NCBI GenBank assembly: GCA_031263125.1
Contig: JAISGL010000334.1
Location: 1-35,367, forward strand
Length of the DNA stretch: 35,367 nt
Source: Opitutaceae bacterium
Lineage (GTDB): Bacteria > Verrucomicrobiota > Verrucomicrobiia > Opitutales > Opitutaceae
Reading direction: 5' to 3'
Notes under the pieces: generated by a model
Database searches by the model: none
What the model was told of the DNA's origin: nothing
Seen by the model: the letters and a program-made list of their open reading frames with translations, nothing else
Translations under genes and position numbers: made by a program
In this document: positions 25,701 to 33,135 of the stretch, piece by piece
Layout: every line of letters starts with the position of its first letter
Position numbering within the stretch: position 1 is the stretch's first letter

Positions 25701-26208
25701 CATCTCGCCCACCGGCGAAAGCATGACCGCCAACTATGATACTTGGGCGCAGGGCGCTTCGCTCGAAATCGGCAAATACTGCCAGCTCAAACGCGGCTGG
25801 TACTTTGAACCGCAAATACAAGGCGCGTTCACCACCATGATGAAAAAAGAATACGTGACCAGCAGCGGCATGAATGTCGAAGTCTGCGCCGGCACCACCG
25901 CGCAAGGCCGCGTCGGCTTCATGTTCGGGCGCATTATTAAAACCGGCGCCGAAGGACTCCTCCACGTTTACGTGAAAGGCTACGGCGCGAGGCAATGGAC
26001 AACCGACGGCCAGATCATCGTCACCCTCCGGAACGGCCAAAGCGAACGCTATTCGCCCAAAATCGAAGGCGACCGCATCGAAGGCGGCGGCGGCATCGCG
26101 TGGCGTGCCACCAGGCGCATGCAATACTACTTCGATTTTGAAACAGCCTCGGCGGATTGCTATGTCAAACCTTGGGGCGTCAACTTCGGCATCCGCCGCA
26201 ACTGGTAA
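19714..26208 (+). CDS. Giant autotransporter with chlamydial Pmp-like FxxN/GGA[IL] repeats
   Basis: The 2164-residue surface protein has a signal peptide (GAFLVCLVATIAAATATA, about 14-31). Residues about 170-400 carry alternating FxxN and GGA[IL] motifs (FLRN, FASN, FTDN, FINN, FSNN, FAGN, FVNN, FENN; seven GGAI/GGAL), the signature of chlamydial polymorphic membrane proteins. The middle has two diverged autotransporter-repeat modules, each opening with a WTG...W stretch (about 688 and 1060) and passing through LVKTGAGALTF or LVKAGGGTLAF and GLGDGGNGI-like motifs. The last 280 residues (from about 1885, GTWVRGYGQ) are a type V barrel ending in aromatic Trp. It is the first gene of block 3; 41 bases separate it from the TonB receptor, so it is likely an adhesin or glycan-binding surface protein of this locus. 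Confidence 0.9.
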   Translation: MKPLHSVKAIKPLGAFLVCLVATIAAATATADTLYFEGGTFFNYNTEVKAGDTIVMKADLALGEGLFFGATGQPLKSFSIISDDPNTWRTFTHDGGTGGRLMQLQNGAIELTFDHIIFSSGTAPATPGGGFNFSGGTTNQTLTINGDFIVQDCYIGTNGGGMWIASQAVFTGSVSFLRNRAMTTGVANGGAIATNNADGLTFRGISLFASNTSVYQGGAISQIKDSLPRYGVIFENKTTFTDNYAGVRGGAISAHSVDIQKDADFINNRAGTEGGALYARSTSSSVNSVRIAPVSGAVVFSNNAAINGSGGAIYAQGAMSVSGSTSFAGNSAGASGGAIYAQGNLSVSGFTSFVNNSAGAFGGAIYFRSANGTHTLTLNASESDILFENNQDHTSSTPGRNAISIYTDAAQTSAPSLVLNTGNAAAAHVIRFHDPISVSDVTALARITQTGNGIVLYDTWQSAVSATTTLSSGTMLLTRGAVYGTSDSIGDFIVSGSATLSGNGAVRAATITLADGAHIQVNGNGTLSLQAATFATGTDLKLSGHGVIAAATTLNVSLIEVGSPFTDNPLSLTGANFAQTLTLGSSTPVVLADGGSIEIDLFGSAGDLLVADSFTLSGSAYVNLTGIGNGAYKVLVSSGNLATNTADLIALVNGSAPAGHYEAAKDYRNSNTELWINLITKNLVTTWTGTALEGGIWKHSPDDAFSWTDGDATQPDLSFLNGDAVVFDDSATVRTVAVDAAGVITANMTVSNASGNDYTITGAGGIVGSATNSSGGVVVSPDGKLVKTGAGALTFENTGANTFEGGIEIGGGTLGFTAASQLGDGGNGIRFTDAAVLLARTNNITLANTLKIDAGKTATLDIGANTLAHAGAIVSTGTLAKIGSGMLRLTADNATGAGDTHVMQGSLILDGASAKLGGRIDVDAGAILGGSGVATGDVHAATGAIIRPGIPAAADPVTLTINNLHLDSSILRFNLFTTGTNDRINVTGMLTLAGNNTVDISAFRTGTFNLGRIAGLNVAGTEITISGVAQIPGSRQTGVLSSSGGDLLLIAGADMSRILRWTGVTSGTWISIDSNWTDGAAVSLYSGGDRVIFDDSAAGVLRDITIAGSGVTVSDMHVQGTSSYAFTGAGITADPTSVVSGTVITTGAGKLVKAGGGTLAFTNAANIFQGGIEIDGGAITFTGAGQLGDGGNGISFTGDAALASLSDGQTLANDIAISAGKTATLDTGANTLILTGSLTASGGAATLAKTGAGMLVLSGMETGGANLLARIDEGSIGLDDIRLAGAIELGANTTLIGTGAVGAVRADGNATVRIDAGTLHVDDMRLAAGATLAGSGILGGAAVLDGQVIADIAAGGTLTLASSITGAGGFLKTGNGYLNFDGAAALQNTGTMQIDQGVVIFAGISATDASLVSQNIMLNGGILSLNSDSAGTSESAAANWSGLHLIQGANAADSWVTGANEMLTVGSGTMSWGMRGGIHVIVDAGNGVTVLGNANNTFDGIVRVDSGTLRVDSIGQLGATGTLASAKVALTGGALQISGTGITTTRAIELRADGAVTVDSGIETTWGAITKPVSTDAATFTKAGSGTLAVMGANAATGMTVAGGVYIARSAAASPATTVAVNSGAAFVLSPTNAPSGAVIGSTGGRDIIATGTVASDFTGSGTLIVSNGTPLLTGGLTDIAHINVTGNDVTAIVMPNQRQAFFGHHSAITVDRGSLVLGAANQTMGDVTLANGGTLGFLMNAGTVQEAFKTATLSSLAGNGALVFNANLARGSADMLTVNSAITGTYGIHVGRVGDAPREYHAAITLINAPDSGDVTFNTPGAIDVGLYSYAVSATTAGGKTGITISGTGAMSNSASLVNAMSGALPLSWFAELNTVAQRMGELHMETRDREGGPGTWVRGYGQSLEFKDNVTGTPFDERLMAVEAGVDYKIPDVRHNVYLGAFFGYGQTDRAFSMAGEGGTESFFGGVYGTLGAASGWYVDGILKLNGFKNTFTAISPTGESMTANYDTWAQGASLEIGKYCQLKRGWYFEPQIQGAFTTMMKKEYVTSSGMNVEVCAGTTAQGRVGFMFGRIIKTGAEGLLHVYVKGYGARQWTTDGQIIVTLRNGQSERYSPKIEGDRIEGGGGIAWRATRRMQYYFDFETASADCYVKPWGVNFGIRRNW
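20637..20820. repeat. In-frame tandem repeats coding Pmp-like units
   Basis: A 75-base unit reading GGCGGCGCCATCTAYGCCCA... CCGGC... AACAGCGCCGGCGCC is repeated in head-to-tail fashion inside the autotransporter gene. Each unit encodes one GGAIYA and one FxxN motif, so the surface repeat number could change by slippage or recombination. Confidence 0.75.
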
Positions 26209-26249
26209 ATTTTTGCACCACCCATAACCAATCAACCGACTGCCTCACC

Positions 26250-29200
26250 ATGTTCTCCAAGCAAACCCACGGCAAAATCAAACTCCTGGTCATTCACGCC
26301 GCGCTCGTGTTCTCCACGGCGCTCTTCGCCCAACGCGTGGAACAACCCTCCATTGACGACGCGCAGGCGCAACCCAATCCTCCCGTCAATATCGCGACCA
26401 CTCCCCCGACGGCGGCAACCGACGATGACGACATCGTGGAAATGTCCGTCTTCAACGTCACCGCGCAGGATGACGACGCCTATCAGGGCATCAGCACCAC
26501 GAGCGGCAGCCGCCTCAAAACCTCGCTCAGGGACACTGCCGCCTCCATCTCGCCCTTCACCGAGGAGTTCCTCTCCGACATCGGCGCCACCAACCTCGAC
26601 GACATGCTCGCCTTCGCGGGCAACGTCGAGGTGGACGTCGAGGACTCCACAAACGGCTTCAATAATAACAACACCCTTCGCGCCGCCGGCAGCAACAACA
26701 ACGGCTTCCGCATCCGCGGCATGGGCGCCAGCATCTCCTCCAACTTCGTGGACAGCTCCATCCCGATGGATATGTATAATGTTGACCGCGCCGAAGTCGC
26801 CAGCGGCGCCAACTCAATCCTCTTCGGCATGGGTTCCCCCGGCGGCATCGCCATCCTCAGCCCAAGGAAAGCCAATGTCCGGCGCAACAGGTTCAGGGTC
26901 TCCAACACCGTGGGCACATGGTACGACCCCGGCCAGTCGTGGAGCTACGAGCGCCTGGTGCTTGATTATAATATTGCCCTCATTCCCAGGACACTGGGCA
27001 TCAGGCTCATCGGCCTTTATCAAAACGCCGGCGACTGGAAATACTGGGTGTATAATGACGCCAAACGCATCAACCCGCTCGTGATGATAAAGCCTTTCAG
27101 GAACACAGTCATTCATATTGGCTACGAGGCCGGCGTGATAAACAACAGCACGACCCGCTCGTTTGGCTACGACGACAAATACACGGCCTGGGATGATGCC
27201 GGACGCCCCCTCTCCCCGGCCCTCGGCCAGTTCCCCATAGGCACCACGCCCGAAGGCAACCCCATCGCCAATCTCATGGGCACAAGCGACGACTACGTCT
27301 TTGTGGGAAACAACAACACTCTCTATAATTTCAGAAACGCCGCCCAGTCGCTCAGTCGCTATAATGCCAATCCCGCGACGCTTGAGATGAACGACAATTA
27401 TAAATACAGCAGCGCCGGACCGGGCGGCCACCGCGAGCAGAAATTCCAGGCATGGTCCGTCGTGCTCGAGCAAAAAATCGGAAAACTCAATCTGCAACTG
27501 GGCTACTACCATAACAGGAACGACATCATGGCGCAGTCGCCCGGCAACAACGTCGAGACCCTGCGCGGCGACCCCAATCCCATGATTTCGCCTCCGCAAT
27601 GGCGCGGCACCGGCACCTCGTTCCTTGAGGAAAACCCTTACGCGGGCGGACTCTACGTGCAGTCCGTGTGGTTTCAGAACACGCTCACCGGCATCAACGA
27701 CGTCGCCCGCCTGACCGGCGAATATGCGGTCAACCTCAAAAGACTCGGACGCCACCAGATAGTCGGCATGTATGAGCACGCCGAAAACGAAATGCTCCGT
27801 GATCATAAAAATGAAATCCTCGTGGATGGCAGGGGCGTGCCCATAGCCTCCACGCTTACAAGCGGCACCAACGCGACCAACTCAGCCAATCAACTCTGGC
27901 GCCGGCAATACGTGACCGAGGGCGATTTCAGCACCTATTACGATGGCAACGGCGATATTCCCGTCGCCAGCTTCAGCATCGGCGACAGGGTTTTTCACTC
28001 CACTTTTGCCCAGGCCGCCCAGAACGCTTCGCACACCTTCAGGACCACCGATTCCTTTATGATCGCTCTGCAAAGCTACTGGTTTAATAACAGAGTCGTG
28101 ACCACCCTTGGCGGACGCATCGACAATCTCACATTCCAAGGCGAGCGCAACAACCCCGATCTCTATCCCGACTGCCGCATTACCGACGTGAACGACCCCC
28201 GCGTGCTCAGTGGAAAAAAATCATTGTGGGAGGTGGATTTCAACGGGGTTTACGATACCTACAAATTCACTCCATTCACGTTCACCGGCGGCATCGTATA
28301 CCATCTCACCAACCGTTTTTCCCTTTTCTACAATCACGGCACCAACCGCGGCGCCCCCAACCTCGACGGGCGCACCGTCCTCCCCGTGGATGCGGACCGT
28401 TATGCGCCCTCAAAAACGATGCCGCCCCTGACCGACGGCATCACGCAGGACTACGGCGTCATGATCGACGTGTTCGGCAATAATAAAGTATTCCTGCGCC
28501 TCACCCGTTATGACACGCACCAGTTGCACGACGCCGCGATGATCCCCAACGGCATTGCCGGCGCCGACAGCGTCTTGGCCGGATCGGCCAATCTGGCCGT
28601 CATCTACGCCCGCCTCTATGAGAATCCGCTCGTTCCCGCCGAGGAAGGCGGCAGCCAGCGTGAACTGATCACGGCGGCGCAATATGCAAACCGGCCGCAC
28701 TGGAACGCCGGCATGACCGACATACACACAAAAGGTTACGAGGTGGAACTGACGGCCAATCCCACCAAAAACATCACCATGCGGTTCACCTATTCCTATT
28801 CCGACCGCAACCGTGAAAACCTGTATCAGGAAGTGATTGATTATTATAACAGTGCCATTCCCTGGTTCTGGGAATTGACCCGCGACGATCTCGCCGCCCG
28901 CCAGCTCATTTACCGCGCCCTCTATGACCCCCTCACCAACCAAAGCGGCGGCATATTTTGGGATTCCCTCGAGGACACGGGCACCCGGTATCAAGTCGCG
29001 AACAGCGTGCGTTATGGCCTGGCCGACCAACTCTCCCTGCAATCCGGCCCGCTCGGCTCACGCCCGCACAAATTCAACGTCACCATGCGCTACCGGCTCC
29101 CCGGCGCGCTCAAGGGCGCCGCCATCGGCGGCGCGGTCCGCTACCAGTCGCCAAATCTCATGCCCGCCCCCGTTCGTACGCACAGCGAGGAATGGCCGAA

Positions 29201-29501
29201 TGGTTTGCGTCCCGATGAAATCACGCTCAACACCGAAATGCCCCGGACCCTTGAATTATATTCCACGGATTATACCCAGGATATGGTCAAGGGCCAGTCC
29301 ACGCTGTTCTATGACGCATTCATCAATTATCAGCGCAAAATATTCAGGGGCAAAACGACCATGAAAATACAACTCAACGTGCGCAATATGTTCAACAACG
29401 ACACGATTCTTGTCGGACGCATAAACGAGGACGGCACCGTCCGCCGTTATTATACAAATGAGCCGCGCACCATCCGCCTGATGGCGGAGTTTATATTTTG
29501 A
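26250..29501 (+). CDS. TonB-dependent outer-membrane receptor
   Basis: The 1083-residue protein has a signal peptide (LLVIHAALVFSTALFA), a TonB-box-like VEMSVFNVTAQ near residue 63, and a plug domain with DTAASISPFTEEFL (about 92-105), FRIRGMGASIS (about 153) and DRAEVASGANSILFGMGSPG (about 176-195). A long beta-barrel follows, ending in RTIRLMAEFIF with an aromatic last residue. It would import a nutrient, likely a glycoside or glycolipid head group. No SusD partner is present; the Pmp-like autotransporter takes its place in the operon. An earlier start at 26157 overlaps the previous gene; the ATG at 26250 gives a clean signal peptide and a 41-base gap. It shares the transcript driven from operator 3. 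Confidence 0.93.
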   Translation: MFSKQTHGKIKLLVIHAALVFSTALFAQRVEQPSIDDAQAQPNPPVNIATTPPTAATDDDDIVEMSVFNVTAQDDDAYQGISTTSGSRLKTSLRDTAASISPFTEEFLSDIGATNLDDMLAFAGNVEVDVEDSTNGFNNNNTLRAAGSNNNGFRIRGMGASISSNFVDSSIPMDMYNVDRAEVASGANSILFGMGSPGGIAILSPRKANVRRNRFRVSNTVGTWYDPGQSWSYERLVLDYNIALIPRTLGIRLIGLYQNAGDWKYWVYNDAKRINPLVMIKPFRNTVIHIGYEAGVINNSTTRSFGYDDKYTAWDDAGRPLSPALGQFPIGTTPEGNPIANLMGTSDDYVFVGNNNTLYNFRNAAQSLSRYNANPATLEMNDNYKYSSAGPGGHREQKFQAWSVVLEQKIGKLNLQLGYYHNRNDIMAQSPGNNVETLRGDPNPMISPPQWRGTGTSFLEENPYAGGLYVQSVWFQNTLTGINDVARLTGEYAVNLKRLGRHQIVGMYEHAENEMLRDHKNEILVDGRGVPIASTLTSGTNATNSANQLWRRQYVTEGDFSTYYDGNGDIPVASFSIGDRVFHSTFAQAAQNASHTFRTTDSFMIALQSYWFNNRVVTTLGGRIDNLTFQGERNNPDLYPDCRITDVNDPRVLSGKKSLWEVDFNGVYDTYKFTPFTFTGGIVYHLTNRFSLFYNHGTNRGAPNLDGRTVLPVDADRYAPSKTMPPLTDGITQDYGVMIDVFGNNKVFLRLTRYDTHQLHDAAMIPNGIAGADSVLAGSANLAVIYARLYENPLVPAEEGGSQRELITAAQYANRPHWNAGMTDIHTKGYEVELTANPTKNITMRFTYSYSDRNRENLYQEVIDYYNSAIPWFWELTRDDLAARQLIYRALYDPLTNQSGGIFWDSLEDTGTRYQVANSVRYGLADQLSLQSGPLGSRPHKFNVTMRYRLPGALKGAAIGGAVRYQSPNLMPAPVRTHSEEWPNGLRPDEITLNTEMPRTLELYSTDYTQDMVKGQSTLFYDAFINYQRKIFRGKTTMKIQLNVRNMFNNDTILVGRINEDGTVRRYYTNEPRTIRLMAEFIF

Positions 29502-29533
29502 CGCCCCGCCTCGCGGCGGTATTTTGCCCAAAC

Positions 29534-31717
29534 ATGAAATCCCTCGTCAAAACCTCCGCCCTGTTTGCATCCATGGCGGCGACCCTCACGGGCGCCGGCG
29601 CCATCGCCTCCGCCCGGGAGAGCGCGCCCAGGCCCAATATAATATTCATACTCACGGACGATCTCGGTTACGGCGACGTTGGTGTTTTTTATCAAAACAT
29701 GCGCCGCGGCTCCCGCAACCCGGCGATGCCCTGGCATTCCACGCCGCAACTCGATCGCATGGCCGCGGAAGGCGCCCGGCTCACGCATCATTACTGTCCC
29801 GCCCCGGTGTGCGCGCCCTCGCGCGCATCCTTCCTTGCCGGTTTGTCGCAAGGTCATGCAAACGTGCGCAACAACCAGTTCGACAAGGCGCTTGCGGACA
29901 ACCACACCGTCGCCACCGTGCTGCGCCATGCGGGTTACGCGACGGCGGCGATTGGCAAATGGGGTTTGCCGGGGGAGGGTGGGGGAGCCGGCCAGCCCGC
30001 GCATCCGTTGAATCGCGGCTTCGATTATTATTACGGCAGCCTCCGGCATGTCGAAGGGCACGAGCACTACCCGAAGGAACAGCTTTATTTTTCCGATGCC
30101 AAAAAGAAGCGCGGCAAAATCATCGTCTGGGAAAACCGCACCGATGTCACCGCGGGTCTCGACAAATGCTACACGACCGACCTCTTCACGGCGCGTGCCA
30201 AATCGTGGATTGCCGATCATCGCAAATCAGAACCCGGAAAACCGTTTTTTATGTATCTGGCCTTCGACACGCCGCACGCCGTGCTCGAATTGCCCGCGCA
30301 GGCATACCCTTCGGGCGGCGGCCTCAAGGGAGGCGTGCAATGGCTCGGAAAACCGGGCGGCATGATCAACACCGCCTCGGGCAAACCCGACTCGTGGATG
30401 CATCCCGATTACGCGCACGCCACGTTTGTGCAGGACGGCAGGGAAAAAGCGTGGTCCAATGTATCCAAGCGATACGCAACAAGCATCCGCCGTATCGACG
30501 ATGCCGTGGGCGACCTCCTGAAATTGCTCAAGGACCTCGGCATCGACCAAAACACAATCGTCGTTTTCACCTCGGACAACGGCCCCTCCGATGAATCCTA
30601 TCTGCCCGGAAAGCAGATGCCCGGATTCTTCAGCAGCTTCGGGCCGTTCGACGGCATAAAACGCGACACATGGGAAGGCGGCCTGCGTGCGCCGGCGATT
30701 GTGCGCTGGCCCGGAAAGATCGGGGCCGGCGGCGTCGTGACCGCCCCTTGCGCCATGTGGGACTGGCTGCCGACATTTGCCGAGGCCGCGCATATTGCCC
30801 CGCCCGCAAAAACGGACGGCGTTTCGCTTTTGGGAAATCTTCAGGGCCGCGAGTCGGACGGCCAGGGTCGTGGGGCGGACGGCCAAGGCCGCGGGAGCGG
30901 TCGCGCCGATGATTATCTCTATTTCGAATATTTTTATGCAGGCCGGACACCCAATTATAAAAAATTTGAACCAAGTCGACGCGGACGCGAAAGACAGCAA
31001 ATGCAGGCCGTGCGCCAGGGTGACTACATGGCGGTGCGCTATAATATAAAAAATGCCCGGGATGATTTTGAAATTTATAATATAGTCCGTGATCCGAAAC
31101 AAACGCGCGACTTGGGCGTCGAAGCCGTGGCAGCGGGGTTGCAGGCCCATTTCAAGGCGCTTGCCCTGCGGGCACGCCGCCCGCTTGAAGACGCGCCCCG
31201 TCCCTATGACAGGGAGTTGATGCCCGCGATTGCCGCGCCAGCCCAGGTGCAACTCAAATCCGGCCTGACATGGCGGTATTGTGAGGGTGATTTTCCCTGG
31301 GTTCCCGATTGCTCCGGATTGCGCGCCGTGAAAACAGGCGCTTCCGCCGAGGCATTTGACCTTGCCGGCACGCCTTTGCACCGCGGGCAAAATGCCGCGA
31401 TTGCCTACGAGGGATATTTGCGAGTTCCCGCTGACGGCGAATATATTTTTAATGTTGCGACGGACACAGGTCTGATCATGCGCGTGCATGAGGCGACTGT
31501 TATTGACGCGGACTATGGTTACAAAACCGGCGAAACCCGCAAAGCCGCGGTCCGGATGCAGGCTGGCTTGCATCCGTTTTCCCTGACCTATCGGAACGAT
31601 GGCGAACGCATACCTTCGTTAATCCTGAAGTGGAGTGGCCCGGGCATGTCGGAGCAAACGCTCAAGTCATCAGACTTTGTCTGCCTGCCGCCATTTCGCG
31701 GCCAGACGGATTCTTGA
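29534..31717 (+). CDS. Secreted type I sulfatase with C-terminal PA14 domain
   Basis: The 727-residue protein has a signal peptide (SALFASMAATLTGAGAIASA). The sulfatase core has ILTDDLGYGDVG near residue 39, the formylglycine motif CAPSR at Cys93 and HAGYATAAIGKWGLP. The domain ends near residue 560; a PA14-like domain (about 575-720, GLTWRYCEGDF; EGYLRVPADGEYIFNVATD; LIMRVHEATVID) follows and is often carbohydrate-binding. Between is an odd Gly/Arg/Gln-rich insert (about 440-455, DGQGRGADGQGRGSGR) encoded by short repeats. It would remove sulfate esters outside the cytoplasm. The ATG at 29534 is preferred to a TTG at 29498 in the TonB stop region. It ends block 3, so it probably acts on the same surface-bound substrate. 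Formylglycine needs a maturation enzyme not in this window. Confidence 0.92.
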   Translation: MKSLVKTSALFASMAATLTGAGAIASARESAPRPNIIFILTDDLGYGDVGVFYQNMRRGSRNPAMPWHSTPQLDRMAAEGARLTHHYCPAPVCAPSRASFLAGLSQGHANVRNNQFDKALADNHTVATVLRHAGYATAAIGKWGLPGEGGGAGQPAHPLNRGFDYYYGSLRHVEGHEHYPKEQLYFSDAKKKRGKIIVWENRTDVTAGLDKCYTTDLFTARAKSWIADHRKSEPGKPFFMYLAFDTPHAVLELPAQAYPSGGGLKGGVQWLGKPGGMINTASGKPDSWMHPDYAHATFVQDGREKAWSNVSKRYATSIRRIDDAVGDLLKLLKDLGIDQNTIVVFTSDNGPSDESYLPGKQMPGFFSSFGPFDGIKRDTWEGGLRAPAIVRWPGKIGAGGVVTAPCAMWDWLPTFAEAAHIAPPAKTDGVSLLGNLQGRESDGQGRGADGQGRGSGRADDYLYFEYFYAGRTPNYKKFEPSRRGRERQQMQAVRQGDYMAVRYNIKNARDDFEIYNIVRDPKQTRDLGVEAVAAGLQAHFKALALRARRPLEDAPRPYDRELMPAIAAPAQVQLKSGLTWRYCEGDFPWVPDCSGLRAVKTGASAEAFDLAGTPLHRGQNAAIAYEGYLRVPADGEYIFNVATDTGLIMRVHEATVIDADYGYKTGETRKAAVRMQAGLHPFSLTYRNDGERIPSLILKWSGPGMSEQTLKSSDFVCLPPFRGQTDS

Positions 31718-31768
31718 ACTGCGGAACTCGGGCTAATCTTCTCACTCACGCGTGTTTTTGGTTAATCT

Positions 31769-31895
31769 CTGATGTTACGCGGTGCGTAGGGCCTGACCTT
31801 GTGTCAGGCCGCGTTCGCGTGGGAGGCCACACAGGTAATTCGCGGCCTGACGCAAGGTCAGGCCCTACAAAACCCTGCCGGTCGCGTAACATCAG
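31769..31895. repeat. 127-bp hairpin element with 12-13-bp terminal inverted repeats
   Basis: It starts CTGATGTTACGCGG and ends CGCGTAACATCAG; inside, GGCCTGACCTTGTGTCAGGCC and GGCCTGACGCAAGGTCAGGCC form two hairpins that are also inverted copies of each other. Partial copies occur at 6312-6355 and 35114-35155. It fills most of the 277-base gap between the sulfatase and lpxA, where no gene was seen. Confidence 0.85.
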
Positions 31896-31994
31896 TTAAT
31901 CCTTTTGCGGGTTTGGATTTTTGGGTGGTGCTCGCGTGTTTTTTACGTTTACGCGGGGCGGGGAATGGTGTTGGGTTTGGGTAACTTTTCTTGC

Positions 31995-32837
31995 ATGGCC
32001 ACTTTTATTCATCCTTCCGCCATCATCGAACCGGGGGCGCTTGTCGGCGCCGACTGCGAGGTTCTCGCGGGCGCCGTCGTCAAGGACGGCGTCGTGCTCG
32101 GCGACCGCGTGGTCGTGGGCGAATATGCCGTGCTCGGCGGGTTGCCGCAGGATGTCAGGTTTGACAGGTCGGTCAGGTCCGGCGTGCGCATCGGCGCGGG
32201 TTCGGTCATCCGCGAACATGTCACCATCAACCGGGCGACGCACGCGGGGCACGCCACGGTGATCGGCAGGGCGTGTTTCATCATGGCGGCGGCACATGTG
32301 GCGCATGATTGCGTGCTGGGGGACAATGTCATCATGGCCAACGCGGTGCTGCTGGCGGGGCATGTGTGCGTGGGGGCGCATGCGTTCATAGGCGGGGGCG
32401 TGGGGGTGCATCAGTTCGTGCGCGTCGGCGAGAGCGTGATGATCAGCGGCAATGCGTCGGTGTCGCGCGATCTGGCGCCGTTTGTCATGGCGGCGGAGCG
32501 GGATTTCGTGATCGGGCTTAATGGCGTGGGGTTGCGGCGGCGGGGGTTCGCGCGCGAGTCGGTTCGCGAAATAAAGGAGGCGTATCGCGAGGTGTTTTAT
32601 GCGCGGGGCAATATCCGCGCGGCGGCGGCAGCGGCGCTGGCCGGCGGGCGTTATGCGTCGGCGGAGGCGAGGCGTTTCCTGGAGTTTTTCGCAGGGGGCA
32701 AACGGGGTTTCGTGCGCGCGCGGCGGCAGTCCGATGGCGGGGAAATGAGCGCGGACGCGGGCGCGGCGGAGCAGGGCGCGGACGGCGGCAGGGAACAAGG
32801 CGCGGGCGCGGTTGACCAAGCGGGGTGCATTAAATGA
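31995..32837 (+). CDS. lpxA: UDP-N-acetylglucosamine acyltransferase
   Basis: The 280-residue protein is a left-handed beta-helix acyltransferase that starts lipid A synthesis in the cytoplasm. IHPSAIIEPGALVGADC opens the hexapeptide repeats; the catalytic His104 lies in AHVAHDC, and GVGVHQFVRVGESVMISGN matches the next LpxA motif. Gly in ISGN sits where E. coli has ruler residue Gly173, which suggests a 14-carbon-type acyl chain. It lacks about one N-terminal coil relative to E. coli LpxA and has a 40-residue tail of Gly/Ala/Glu repeats (about 240-280). It stands apart from other lpx genes. The ATG at 31995 is the only family-like start. The coding strand is strongly G-rich at the third base. 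Confidence 0.9.
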   Translation: MATFIHPSAIIEPGALVGADCEVLAGAVVKDGVVLGDRVVVGEYAVLGGLPQDVRFDRSVRSGVRIGAGSVIREHVTINRATHAGHATVIGRACFIMAAAHVAHDCVLGDNVIMANAVLLAGHVCVGAHAFIGGGVGVHQFVRVGESVMISGNASVSRDLAPFVMAAERDFVIGLNGVGLRRRGFARESVREIKEAYREVFYARGNIRAAAAAALAGGRYASAEARRFLEFFAGGKRGFVRARRQSDGGEMSADAGAAEQGADGGREQGAGAVDQAGCIK

Positions 32838-32875
32838 TGTTTCGGACGATGAATAACCATGAACCGCAGCCGGGC

Positions 32876-32965
32876 GAGCGCAACGCGAAGGGTTTTCCTG
32901 AGAGTGAGCGCAACACGAGGGTGTTTCCCGGGTGTGAGTGCAACGCGAAGGGTTTTCCTGGGAGC
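32876..32965. repeat. Three 30-bp tandem repeats
   Basis: Units start at 32876, 32906 and 32936 and read GAGYGCAACGCGAAGGGTTTT-like, the second being more diverged. The last unit runs into the 95-bp hairpin element. Confidence 0.8.
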
Positions 32966-33051
32966 GCGGGCATCTTTGCCCGCGTGGCGTGCTCGAAATA
33001 TTTCAAGCGGGCGCACGGTGTTTCGCGGGCAGAGATGCCCGCGCTCCCAGG
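32957..33051. repeat. 95-bp hairpin repeat element, copy B
   Basis: CCTGGGAGCGCGGGCAT at the left end and ATGCCCGCGCTCCCAGG at the right are inverted repeats; it has the same length and order as copy A at 1596-1690. The rest of 32838-33135 is tandem repeats and no gene. Confidence 0.85.
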
Positions 33052-33074
33052 AAAGGCATTCGCGTAATATCAAT

Positions 33075-33126
33075 GGATGCCCATGATGGATGCCCATGAT
33101 GAATGCCCGTGATAAATGCCCATGAA
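33075..33126. repeat. Four 13-bp tandem repeats before the protease start
   Basis: GRATGCCCATGAT-like units start at 33075, 33088, 33101 and 33114. They end ten bases before the protease ATG and provide several ATGs out of frame, so the real start needs N-terminal data. Confidence 0.8.
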
Positions 33127-33135
33127 TAACCACGC

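Noticed and set aside
24541-26235. 564-residue open frame antisense to the barrel end of the autotransporter
   Set aside because: No recognisable motif; the plus strand encodes a clear beta-barrel.
17101-31717. SusC/SusD-type polysaccharide utilisation locus
   Set aside because: There is a TonB receptor but no SusD-like lipoprotein and no Bacteroidota-type regulator.
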